From: UBA5078 sp033721235
GTDB taxonomy: Bacteria; Pseudomonadota; Gammaproteobacteria; Pseudomonadales; Pseudohongiellaceae
DNA length: 64,000 nucleotides
Assembly (NCBI GenBank): GCA_033721235.1
Contig: JAWWAY010000009.1
Span: 1 to 64,000 of the forward strand
Direction: 5' to 3'
Made by a program: the position numbers and the translations under genes. Shown one piece after another: positions 9,431-16,783 of the stretch (the stretch's first letter is position 1; each line of letters opens with the position of its first letter). The notes under the pieces were generated by a model. The model worked only from the letters and a program-made list of their open reading frames with translations. It was not told the DNA's origin and did no database searches.

Positions 9431-10291
9431 TTAGTTTACTGCCAATACGTCGCAGTCTAGTTTATCGATAATCTTTTGAACTGTAGTGCCCACAAGCACA
9501 CCTTTTGCTCCACTGCATGCCGACACACCAATCGTTAGAGTATCCGCACCTAACTCTTTTGCTTGAGCCACGATGACGCGTTTAGCATCCCCTTTCTCAA
9601 GGTGGAACATGCTCGGTTTAATACCAAACTCCTTAGCAAGAGCTTCGTGCTGCTCGGAAGCAGTCAAATCTACATCACCCAAGATATGGCTAAAATCGGC
9701 TTTTTTCTTAGAAACAGCGGCAACAATATGCAATGGCAACTTCACTGCCAAAGCATACTCCTTAGCATGCTTCAACACTGCGTTATTCAAGCCCATATGC
9801 CCCTCATCTTGAGACTCAAGATCAATAGCCGCTACCACTGATTTACCTTTCTTACGATCTTCTCGAACCAACAAAACAGGCACAGGGCTATGCCGCATAA
9901 TCGTAAAGTCAGACGTGCTATGAAGAAGGCGCTGCAATTTACCGTGACGAAAAGTGGACTTAACCACTAAATTGGCACCAGAGCGTAAAGCGGCGCGACT
10001 TACTGCGGCATACCAGTCAGCCGTCCAGTAGCGATCGCTCTTAACCGTAAGCCCCTTAGCGCGAACAGGCTCGATCATCTTCTTAACTTTGGCGTCCCAA
10101 GCTTTGAGCTCGGCAGTCTTTCCGCTTTTACGCGACTTTGCCGCCCCCATGTCTTCGATGCTCTTGTAAATAGCCGAAAACACGGTAAGGCTGCTTTTCG
10201 TCTTCTTAGCTATCTCCGCAGCTCTCTTTAGAGCTGGCTGTTTCTCTTGAGTAGGGTCAATCACAACGAACATTTTTTCGTATAAGCTCAT
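9431..10291 (-). CDS. Tandem-domain universal stress protein (UspE-like)
   Basis: The 286-residue protein has two Usp alpha/beta domains, about 1-145 and 148-286. The first begins with the hydrophobic strand MFVVIDPTQ and ends near HSPVPVLLVRE. The second ends with GVSACSGAKGVLVGTT and CDVLAVN, typical of the C-terminal part of a Usp domain. The architecture matches UspE, which acts in stress and stationary-phase survival in the cytoplasm. It lies immediately upstream of the multicopper oxidase on the same strand, which suggests joint stress-related expression. ATP binding cannot be decided from the sequence. Confidence 0.88.
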   Translation of the reverse strand: MSLYEKMFVVIDPTQEKQPALKRAAEIAKKTKSSLTVFSAIYKSIEDMGAAKSRKSGKTAELKAWDAKVKKMIEPVRAKGLTVKSDRYWTADWYAAVSRAALRSGANLVVKSTFRHGKLQRLLHSTSDFTIMRHSPVPVLLVREDRKKGKSVVAAIDLESQDEGHMGLNNAVLKHAKEYALAVKLPLHIVAAVSKKKADFSHILGDVDLTASEQHEALAKEFGIKPSMFHLEKGDAKRVIVAQAKELGADTLTIGVSACSGAKGVLVGTTVQKIIDKLDCDVLAVN

Positions 10292-10453
10292 AGTCTATTT
10301 TCTCTTAAAACTGTCTAAAATTAGTTTGGCCAAAGAATAAACCCTTAACCACAGGGTGTCTACGCGAACCGCAATCGCCAATGAGCATTTATGCCCAATT
10401 TAGCGACTATACTTACAGCCCCCCTACTTACTTTACGGCCCAAAAGCCGCCTC

Positions 10454-10618
10454 TCACTTTTCAGAGTCGTCCTCTTCAATACTCTTTAGAATTCTGGCCA
10501 GCTGACGGAGCGACTCGCCACTCAAACGCCTGCGATCCAAACTCAAACTAAGCCCCTCAGCATCCACTATCACAACGTTATCGGTATCACTTTTGTCAAC
10601 AACGGTATACAGACTCAT
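10454..10618 (-). CDS. Small acidic protein of unknown function (54 aa)
   Basis: An ATG at 10618 opens a 54-residue protein starting MSLYTVVDKSD and ending EEDDSEK. A longer form from a TTG at 10654 adds 12 residues. I prefer the ATG because AAAGGA lies about 13 bases upstream, although neither site is strong. The N-terminal half is predicted beta strand (VVIVDAEG), the rest an amphipathic helix (RLSGESLRQLARILKSI). No family is recognised. It lies 162 bp upstream of the universal stress gene on the same strand; no gene lies in between. Confidence 0.45.
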   Translation of the reverse strand: MSLYTVVDKSDTDNVVIVDAEGLSLSLDRRRLSGESLRQLARILKSIEEDDSEK

Positions 10619-10706
10619 GGCTTTTGCTAGTCCTTTGGGGACAACCGACTCCAACTGATCGATTTTTTTCTGTAAAACTGACGATATCGAAAAAAAATAT
10701 AATTAG

Positions 10707-10722
10707 TTTTTTCTAGAAAAAA
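10707..10722. promoter_or_regulatory. 16-bp perfect AT-rich palindrome upstream of the small gene
   Basis: TTTTTTCTAGAAAAAA is a perfect palindrome in a 170-bp AT-rich spacer between the small 54-residue gene and the decayed sequence to its right. It could be an operator or simply low-complexity sequence. Confidence 0.25.
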
Positions 10723-10790
10723 GAGAGAAAGAGTGACATCTCTTTCGCCAGAAAAAATCAATTCGTTAATTGCGAAGACAAGTATCTCGA

Positions 10791-11169
10791 TTACTTATTT
10801 GATAATTCCTGTAGCATTTCCGTTCGATCCTTCTCTTTTGCGATTTCCAATCTATTCTCGCCCTCTTCTTTTACCCTGACAATTATCTCTTGCATGCCGC
10901 TTATCATATGGTTAAACGCAATTAAAAGCTGGCCGATCTCTTCCCTTCTTTTGGCATTGACGCACTAACTATAGTTTTGGCTATCACCAATCGCGATCAC
11001 TATTGCGCCCAATATCAACCCTCGCCCTAGAGTCTGACAAAGTCCGCTCAAGGTAGACATTGCTACGGCGCTCGACCTGATCAGCCCAATCATCCAGAAC
11101 TATCTATTTCTTGCCATCAGTACCTAGAAAGACCGTCGAGAAATAGCCTCCTAGGGTAAGGCTCTCACC
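10791..11169 (-). pseudogene. Decayed chemoreceptor-like (sensor-TM-HAMP) remnant
   Basis: The roughly 730-bp stretch 10655-11384 has no intact gene, but its minus strand holds scattered coding-like pieces in order. Near 11169-10980 reads GESLTLGGYFSTVFLGTDGKK, a stop, then DDWADQVERRSNVYLERTLS. A hydrophobic stretch (GLILGAIVIAIG) follows in another frame. Then comes REEIGQLLIAFNHMISGMQ, very like the start of a HAMP linker after a transmembrane helix, and it ends in a stop at 10791. Order and content fit the sensor, second TM and HAMP of a methyl-accepting chemotaxis protein or kinase, broken by frameshifts and stops and lacking the signalling domain. The HAMP similarity is from memory of the family. 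Confidence 0.4.
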
Positions 11170-11384
11170 GAGTGGGTAACACACGCCTTTCCACCCTTGA
11201 ATGCGCCATACCCTGAAATCTTTAGTAAATTGAGAACAAAGCTATTAAACCATACTTTTTTTAAGGTTATTATCATAATTACGTGTCAAAGTTTGTCTTG
11301 CATACACTGGCAGATGCCTCTTAGCATCCCTTATAGAAACAAATATGCTGATGGCTATTAATACCCCGAAAACCGGAGTTATAA

Positions 11385-11810
11385 ATGATAATCACACCTA
11401 ATATTACTGGCGGCCTCACTGGAGGCATACTCATTGGCCTATCGAGCCTTTGCATGCTTTTGTTCATAGGCCGAATTACCGGCATATCGGGCATTTTGGG
11501 GGGTATTCTTGGCTGGAATGGCTCCAATGACTGGTCATGGCGCGCAAGCTTTGTCATCGGCCTAGTCTTGGGGGCCGCCTTGTACAGACTATTCCTAGGG
11601 CCCTTGCCTATAGAAATGCAGGCTCAGGGCCCCGTTCTAATTTTGGCGGGTCTCTTGGTTGGGATAGGTACCAAACTAGGTTCCGGTTGCACATCCGGCC
11701 ACGGCGTCTGCGGTATCGCAAGACGTTCTCCTCGCTCACTAGCCGCGACCACAACCTTCATGCTCGTAGCCATAGCAACCGTCTTTATTACGAGGCACCT
11801 ATTGTCATGA
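11385..11810 (+). CDS. YeeE/YedE-family sulfur-transport membrane protein, first subunit
   Basis: This 141-residue membrane protein has about four hydrophobic segments and the family signature GSGCTSGHGVCG (about 100-111), followed by RRSPRSLAATTTF. In YeeE (TsuA) the conserved Cys of this motif carries thiosulfate or sulfide-derived sulfur through the inner membrane. The start ATG has CGGAG seven bases upstream. It overlaps the next gene by ATGA, so the two are translationally coupled. Two-gene versions of this family often accompany sulfide or persulfide detoxification genes; none are adjacent here. Confidence 0.85.
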   Translation: MIITPNITGGLTGGILIGLSSLCMLLFIGRITGISGILGGILGWNGSNDWSWRASFVIGLVLGAALYRLFLGPLPIEMQAQGPVLILAGLLVGIGTKLGSGCTSGHGVCGIARRSPRSLAATTTFMLVAIATVFITRHLLS

Positions 11811-12229
11811 AAAACTCTATTGCGGCACTCATAAGCGGGATTATTTTCGGGCTGGGCTTGGCGGTATCGGAGATGATTAACCCTACCAGGGTCATCAATT
11901 TCCTTGATATCACTGGCACATGGGACTACACACTAGCGCTGGTCATGGGGGGAGCGCTAGCTGTCACCGTGATTGGGTTTCCTCTGGTCATGCGACGCAG
12001 TCACCCCTTGTTCACCGAGAAGTTTCACCTCCCTACACGCAGCGATATCGATTCTTCGCTACTGGGCGGTGCGGCGCTATTCGGCATAGGCTGGGGACTA
12101 GCAGGGCTGTGCCCTGGGCCGGCACTTGCCGGGCTTGCTTCACTTTCGCCTTCTATTTTTATGTTTGTAGCAGCCATGATTGTTGGACAAATAATCGGTG
12201 GCAAGGTGCAAGATATGCTGGCTAAGTAG
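11807..12229 (+). CDS. YeeE/YedE-family (DUF6691-type) membrane protein, second subunit
   Basis: The 140-residue protein starts at the ATG overlapping the stop of its partner. A longer open frame upstream is only overlap with the partner gene. It contains four hydrophobic segments and the matching half-motif GIGWGLAGLCPGPAL (about residues 91-105), with the conserved Cys in GLCPGPA. Together the pair corresponds to one full-length YeeE channel split into two polypeptides. It probably imports or exports a reduced sulfur compound; the exact substrate cannot be told. Confidence 0.85.
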   Translation: MKNSIAALISGIIFGLGLAVSEMINPTRVINFLDITGTWDYTLALVMGGALAVTVIGFPLVMRRSHPLFTEKFHLPTRSDIDSSLLGGAALFGIGWGLAGLCPGPALAGLASLSPSIFMFVAAMIVGQIIGGKVQDMLAK

Positions 12230-12245
12230 GCAGAATTAAAACGGC

Positions 12246-12842
12246 TTATTGCTTGTCGTAAATTCGCGTCAGCTCTATGGCTGCGCCGAAGTTCTTGGGC
12301 CTAATAGTGAGCTGAACCTCAAGGCGGTCGCCACCGTTAAGCAGTCGATAGGCCTCTAAAGTAAAGCCGCCATCACGCGGTCTAGCTTCAACGTATAGCG
12401 TATCGTTCTCCCAAGCACCGAAGGAAAAGTCTTGGGCGCCGTTTTCGTAGACTTCGCTCGCTTCGACTTGTCTGGTGCGGCCGTCCGTATGGAAAACTCG
12501 CTGAAAACCGTCCTCATAGCCAAACCAAAATTCCGGTTGCTCATATCGAATACGCAATACATCATCGTATGTCAGCCGGTCATAGAGCTCGTGCTCCTTG
12601 GGGCCGCCGCGATATCGCTCTTTCTCTTGGCGGCCAAACCAATTGCGTTTAACCTTGCCTCCCGCCTCGATTATCGCCTCTTCCACCGCCTTATCGGGGT
12701 CTTCACTTAGCTCTTCGTTAATCAACCAAGTACCCGAGAGCTGCCTCCCGATGCCCTCCTGAGCCTGAGCAGGCCCAAGCCAACAGATCATCACAAGGGC
12801 GATCAACAATAGCGGTTTCGGCTTGTAAGATCTTATTTCCAT
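12246..12842 (-). CDS. Secreted protein of unknown function
   Basis: I take the ATG at 12842 (198 aa), which has GGA six bases upstream. A longer frame to 12908 would run into the SURF1 gene. The N-terminus is a signal peptide: KPKP, then LLLIALVMICWLG, then AQAQE, with cleavage near residue 28. The mature part is about 170 residues, rich in aromatic and acidic residues and probably beta-rich (GTWLINEELSEDPDKAVEEA, later AYRLLNGGDRLEVQLTI). The opening GTWLINEE resembles lipocalin-like periplasmic proteins, but I do not recognise a family. It follows SURF1 by 19 bp and is probably in the same transcript. Confidence 0.7.
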   Translation of the reverse strand: MEIRSYKPKPLLLIALVMICWLGPAQAQEGIGRQLSGTWLINEELSEDPDKAVEEAIIEAGGKVKRNWFGRQEKERYRGGPKEHELYDRLTYDDVLRIRYEQPEFWFGYEDGFQRVFHTDGRTRQVEASEVYENGAQDFSFGAWENDTLYVEARPRDGGFTLEAYRLLNGGDRLEVQLTIRPKNFGAAIELTRIYDKQ

Positions 12843-12861
12843 TATCATTCCATTAAGTGCT

Positions 12862-13635
12862 CTAGCGCTTATGCGCTTCGCTAGCGTTGCGCTCTTTATA
12901 AAGTGCAAGAATATTAGTACTCAACAATACCGTGACTATCAATACGATCAAGGCCATACCAAACCACTGTAAAGCATAGCCTAGATTGCTCCTAGTCGTA
13001 ATGGCATGAGCGCTCCAGTGACGAGCCAGAACGCCCTGTTCACCCGGCTCTAGGCGCAAAACCACTGGCGCTAGAGAGCGATCCAATACTTGCTCTAGCA
13101 AGGGGATATCCATTCGGCGAAATCGCAGCGGCCACTGTTCACCTTGCACCTGTGTGACGCCGACAGGCTCTTGCGGAATATGCGCGAGCGCGGTTATGGT
13201 CTGTTCGCCCAACACTGGAGGAATTTCCGGCACGCCATCGCCCCCGTCTTTCGGAGCAATCCAGCCTCGACTCACTAACACCCATGTGTCTTGTTCTGCT
13301 AGCTCAAACGGCGTAAGCACTTCAAAGCCTGGGGCGCCTTGAAAGAATTGAAAGGCAATCAGAAAAGAGGCTTCATTCCAATAGCTTCCCCTAGTACTCA
13401 CTTTACGGTTTTGAGTGTTCTGGGCACTTATACCATTGATTAATACTTGCTCCAGACTAACCGGAGCTTCTAGGCTTCGCGCCTCCTGCAAGGCAGCTTG
13501 ATCTCGCTTTTGCTGTGCCCGATCTAACTGCCACAGCCCTAAATTAATTAGCAAGCCTAAGCTCATGATAACGCTTAGCGCAATTAAGAGATTTAGGCGT
13601 ATCTGCAATCTTCCCAACGTAATAGTCGATCTCAC
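12862..13635 (-). CDS. SURF1 family cytochrome oxidase biogenesis protein
   Basis: This 257-residue protein has SURF1 topology: a TM helix at about 14-35, a large periplasmic domain, and a second TM at about 222-243. Family motifs are GLWQLDRAQQK after the first TM, VLVSRGWIAP in the middle, and NLGYALQWFGMALI entering the last TM. SURF1 helps insert heme a into the subunit I of heme-copper oxidases. The start is GTG with GAGG eight bases upstream. No cytochrome oxidase genes are in the window, so it is separated from its usual neighbours. Confidence 0.9.
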   Translation of the reverse strand: MRSTITLGRLQIRLNLLIALSVIMSLGLLINLGLWQLDRAQQKRDQAALQEARSLEAPVSLEQVLINGISAQNTQNRKVSTRGSYWNEASFLIAFQFFQGAPGFEVLTPFELAEQDTWVLVSRGWIAPKDGGDGVPEIPPVLGEQTITALAHIPQEPVGVTQVQGEQWPLRFRRMDIPLLEQVLDRSLAPVVLRLEPGEQGVLARHWSAHAITTRSNLGYALQWFGMALIVLIVTVLLSTNILALYKERNASEAHKR

Positions 13636-13846
13636 AGTGAAAGCCTCTTTGCCTTGTTATTCTTATACTTACCTCGATTCTAACGCGCATTGCAGCAATT
13701 GTGTAAACGCCTTTAGCCCTATTCTTTTTTCTTGCACCCCATACTCAACACTGCCCCTCATGTGATAACGTAGCACCCCTCTACTTATCGACGCTGGACG
13801 AGCATACCATTCACACCTACTCCCGCGTACGTCAGGACAATATCAT

Positions 13847-14761
13847 ATGAAAATCGGTGTTTTATCCCGGAACAGCAAGCTGTATTCCACTCGACGACTC
13901 ATGGAAGCAGCAAAAGAGCGCGGCCACGATGCCAGAGTAGTCGATATTCTCAAGTGCTACATGAATATCACGGCCAATAACCCTACGGTTCACTATAAAA
14001 GCAAAGCTGAGTCGGAAACACTCGAGTACGATGCTGTGATCCCCCGTATTGGCGCCAGTGTCACTGCCTATGGCTGTGCAGTGCTTAGACAGTTTGAAGT
14101 GGCTGGCACCTATTCTGTTAACGAATCTATCGCCATTACCCGCTCACGCGACAAACTCCGCGCTCACCAATTGCTCGCCCGTCGCGGCATCGGCCAACCG
14201 GTTACCAGTTACGCTCACTCGGCTGATGCCACCAGCGATCTGATTGACTCAGTAGGTGGCGCGCCTTTAGTCGTAAAAGTCATGGAAAGCACCCATGGCA
14301 ACGGCGTAGTGCTAGCCGAAACCAAGAAAGCGGCAGAGGCCCTCATTAACGCATTCCGCGGACTAAAGGCCGACTTTCTTGTACAGGAATTTATCAAGGA
14401 GTCTGGCGGCTCAGACATTCGCTGCTTCGTTATCGGCGATAAAGTAGTTGCCGCTATGCAAAGAACCGCAGCCTCAGGTGAGTTCCGCTCCAATCTTCAC
14501 CGGGGCGGCTCGGCGCAGGTGGTAAAACTTAGACCAGAAGAACGCAGACTCGCCGTAAAGACAGCGAAAGTGATGGGATTGGATGTGGCCGGTGTCGACA
14601 TCATTCGCTCCAATCACGGTCCTTTAGTCTTGGAAGTCAATTCCTCCCCTGGCCTAGAGGGCATCGAGAACGCCACCGGCAAAGATATTGCGGGTGCGAT
14701 TATCGAATACATCGAGAAAGACAGCCTCAAAGGCCCTAATAAGATGAAGGGCAAAGGCTAA
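13847..14761 (+). CDS. rimK: RimK-type ATP-grasp ligase (ribosomal protein S6 glutamate ligase)
   Basis: The 304-residue protein has the full RimK architecture: an N-terminal pre-ATP-grasp domain (MKIGVLSRN, DAVIPRIGASVT) and an ATP-grasp core with PLVVKVMESTHGNGV, FVQEFIKES-type and DVAGVDIIRS motifs. The metal-binding LEVNSSPGLEGIE is near residue 265. RimK adds glutamate residues to the C-terminus of ribosomal protein S6. Length equals that of E. coli RimK (300). It stands alone on the plus strand; its stop codon overlaps the stop of the convergent ABC ATPase gene by four bases. Confidence 0.95.
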   Translation: MKIGVLSRNSKLYSTRRLMEAAKERGHDARVVDILKCYMNITANNPTVHYKSKAESETLEYDAVIPRIGASVTAYGCAVLRQFEVAGTYSVNESIAITRSRDKLRAHQLLARRGIGQPVTSYAHSADATSDLIDSVGGAPLVVKVMESTHGNGVVLAETKKAAEALINAFRGLKADFLVQEFIKESGGSDIRCFVIGDKVVAAMQRTAASGEFRSNLHRGGSAQVVKLRPEERRLAVKTAKVMGLDVAGVDIIRSNHGPLVLEVNSSPGLEGIENATGKDIAGAIIEYIEKDSLKGPNKMKGKG

Positions 14762-15747
14762 TCATACAAGTGGCAGGAGACGGGCTGAGCATCAATGCTT
14801 AGCTCGGGCGCTACACTCTTACACTTTTCCATGACCTTAGGGCAGCGCGTGTGAAAGGCGCAACCAGAGGGTGGGTTAATGGGCGATGGCACATCGCCCA
14901 CTAGAATTTGCCTTTGCGACTTGTGATGCGGGTCTGGCACTGGAATAGCCGAAATAAGCGACTGCGTATAGGGGTGACGCGCAGTGCGATAAATACTCTC
15001 ACCGTCCCCGCTTTCCACAAACTTGCCTAAATACATAATCGCTATACGATCAGAGATATGCTTAACCACCGCCAGATCATGGGCGATAAACAAATACGAG
15101 AGTTTAAATTCTTTTTGTAGGTCAATAAGCAGGTTCAGAATTTGACTCTGAATAGACACATCCAATGCCGATACCGGCTCATCACAAATAATAAGCTTTG
15201 GGTTCAAGGCTATCGAGCGGGCAATGCCAATACGCTGCCTCTGGCCACCCGAGAACTCGAAAGGATAGCGCGTTACCGAGCGGGCAGGTAGACCGACAAG
15301 GTCCAGAAGCTCTTTTACTCGTTTTTGCCGAAACGCCTTATCGCCCATTTTCTGCACGATGAATGGCTCTTCCAGAATCTGCCCCACGGTATGGCGTGAA
15401 TTCAATGACTCCATTGGGTCCTGAAATATCATCTGAATATCACGACGAAACGGCATCAAGTCTTTACGACCTAGGTGAGCGATATCCGTACCATTGTATT
15501 TGATAGAACCGGCACTGGGCTCATACAGCCTTGCAATGCACCTGCCCAGCGTTGACTTACCACAGCCCGACTCGCCAACAAGACCAAGCGTCTCACCTGG
15601 CATGATATTAAAGCTCACACCATCCACTGCCTTATTGTATTTTCCCGTGCGCATAAAAATGCCTTCCTTAACCGGAAAATGCATTTTCAAATCAGTCACT
15701 TCTAATATTGGCTTCTCAGGCGAAGCGCCTAAATCAAGGACACTCAT
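14758..15747 (-). CDS. Peptide ABC transporter ATPase (DppF/OppF type), Yej operon
   Basis: This 329-residue ATPase carries Walker A (GESGCGKS at 58-65), the Q loop (MIFQDPMESLNSR), signature FSGGQRQR, Walker B (LIICDEPVSALD) and the switch histidine (FIAHDLAVV). The C-terminal extension GCAFHTRCPKVMEKC is the Cys-rich tail typical of oligopeptide importer ATPases. It is the last gene of the five-gene minus-strand operon and overlaps the preceding ATPase by ATGA. In E. coli YejF the two ATPase halves are fused; here they are separate. Confidence 0.92.
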   Translation of the reverse strand: MSVLDLGASPEKPILEVTDLKMHFPVKEGIFMRTGKYNKAVDGVSFNIMPGETLGLVGESGCGKSTLGRCIARLYEPSAGSIKYNGTDIAHLGRKDLMPFRRDIQMIFQDPMESLNSRHTVGQILEEPFIVQKMGDKAFRQKRVKELLDLVGLPARSVTRYPFEFSGGQRQRIGIARSIALNPKLIICDEPVSALDVSIQSQILNLLIDLQKEFKLSYLFIAHDLAVVKHISDRIAIMYLGKFVESGDGESIYRTARHPYTQSLISAIPVPDPHHKSQRQILVGDVPSPINPPSGCAFHTRCPKVMEKCKSVAPELSIDAQPVSCHLYD

Positions 15748-16778
15748 GCGACGGCGCTCATCTTAAAATTCTGTTCATCACCGGCCCCGCCGGCCTGCAC
15801 TGGAATATTCTTCCACTCGAAACAACTCACTTCATGCCCTGCCCCTACCTCTTCTATCGCGGGCGATTTTACCGAACACCCCGCTTGCCTAAACTCACAG
15901 CGATTCTCGAAGCGACAGCCAGCTGGCAAATCAAGTAGACCCGGAACCATTCCAGGAATTATTGAGAGCTTTGACTTGGGTTCAGAATCTAAGCGAGGGA
16001 TCGAATTGAGCAAGCCTCTGGTATAGGGATGAGTCGGTTTATCGAATACATCATAAACGCTTCCTTTCTCGGCAACTCTACCCGCGTACATTACCACCAC
16101 GTCTGAGCACGTTTCTGCGATCACTCCTAAGTCATGGGTAATGAGAATCACGGACATGCCCATATCTTTTTGTAGCTCTTTGATTAGCTCCAATATCTGC
16201 GCCTGAATAGTTACATCCAGCGCGGTAGTTGGCTCATCTGCTATTAACAGGTCTGGCTGACAAGCCAGCGCGATGGCGATAACGACACGCTGCCGCATGC
16301 CTCCGGAAAGCTGATGCGGATACTCGCCCATGCGAATCTCGGGCGCGGGGATTCCCACTTTCTCCAGCATCGCCACGGCCTCTTTCAAGGCGTCCTGCTT
16401 GCTTATCTTCTTGTGCAGCAGAATGATCTCAGTAAGCTGCCTACCAATAGTGTGCACTGGATTCAATGCCGTCATCGGCTCCTGAAACACCATGCCGATA
16501 TGTCCACCGCGAATCTTCTGCATCTGCTCAATGCTAGCCTGCGCCAAGTCCTGCCCTTTGAACTCAATCTTGCCTCCGACAATCTGCCCCATTGGCTGAG
16601 GCAGCAAACGCATAATAGATTGGGCCGTCACGCTCTTGCCACAACCGGACTCGCCAACGATGCCAAGCGTCTCGCCTTTCCTAACGCTAAAGCTGACATC
16701 GTCGACCGCGCGCACGCGACCTTCGTCGGTGTCGAATTCGGTGATGAGATTACTGACTTCGAGCAGAACTTCTGACAT
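15744..16778 (-). CDS. Peptide ABC transporter ATPase (DppD/OppD type), Yej operon
   Basis: The 344-residue ATPase has Walker A (GESGCGKSVTAQ, near 39-50), FQEPMTALNPVHTIG, signature LSGGMRQR, Walker B (LLIADEPTTALD) and switch ITHDLGVI. The MRQR form of the signature and the GCRFENRCEFRQAGC tail mark the OppD-type partner. It heterodimerises with the ATPase encoded downstream. It starts five bases after the stop of the binding-protein gene. The C-terminus overlaps the next start codon, indicating coupled translation. Confidence 0.92.
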   Translation of the reverse strand: MSEVLLEVSNLITEFDTDEGRVRAVDDVSFSVRKGETLGIVGESGCGKSVTAQSIMRLLPQPMGQIVGGKIEFKGQDLAQASIEQMQKIRGGHIGMVFQEPMTALNPVHTIGRQLTEIILLHKKISKQDALKEAVAMLEKVGIPAPEIRMGEYPHQLSGGMRQRVVIAIALACQPDLLIADEPTTALDVTIQAQILELIKELQKDMGMSVILITHDLGVIAETCSDVVVMYAGRVAEKGSVYDVFDKPTHPYTRGLLNSIPRLDSEPKSKLSIIPGMVPGLLDLPAGCRFENRCEFRQAGCSVKSPAIEEVGAGHEVSCFEWKNIPVQAGGAGDEQNFKMSAVA

Positions 16779-16783
16779 CTGTA

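Noticed and set aside
12862..13635. SURF1 as evidence for a cytochrome oxidase operon
   Set aside because: No oxidase subunit or heme-A synthase gene lies within the window.
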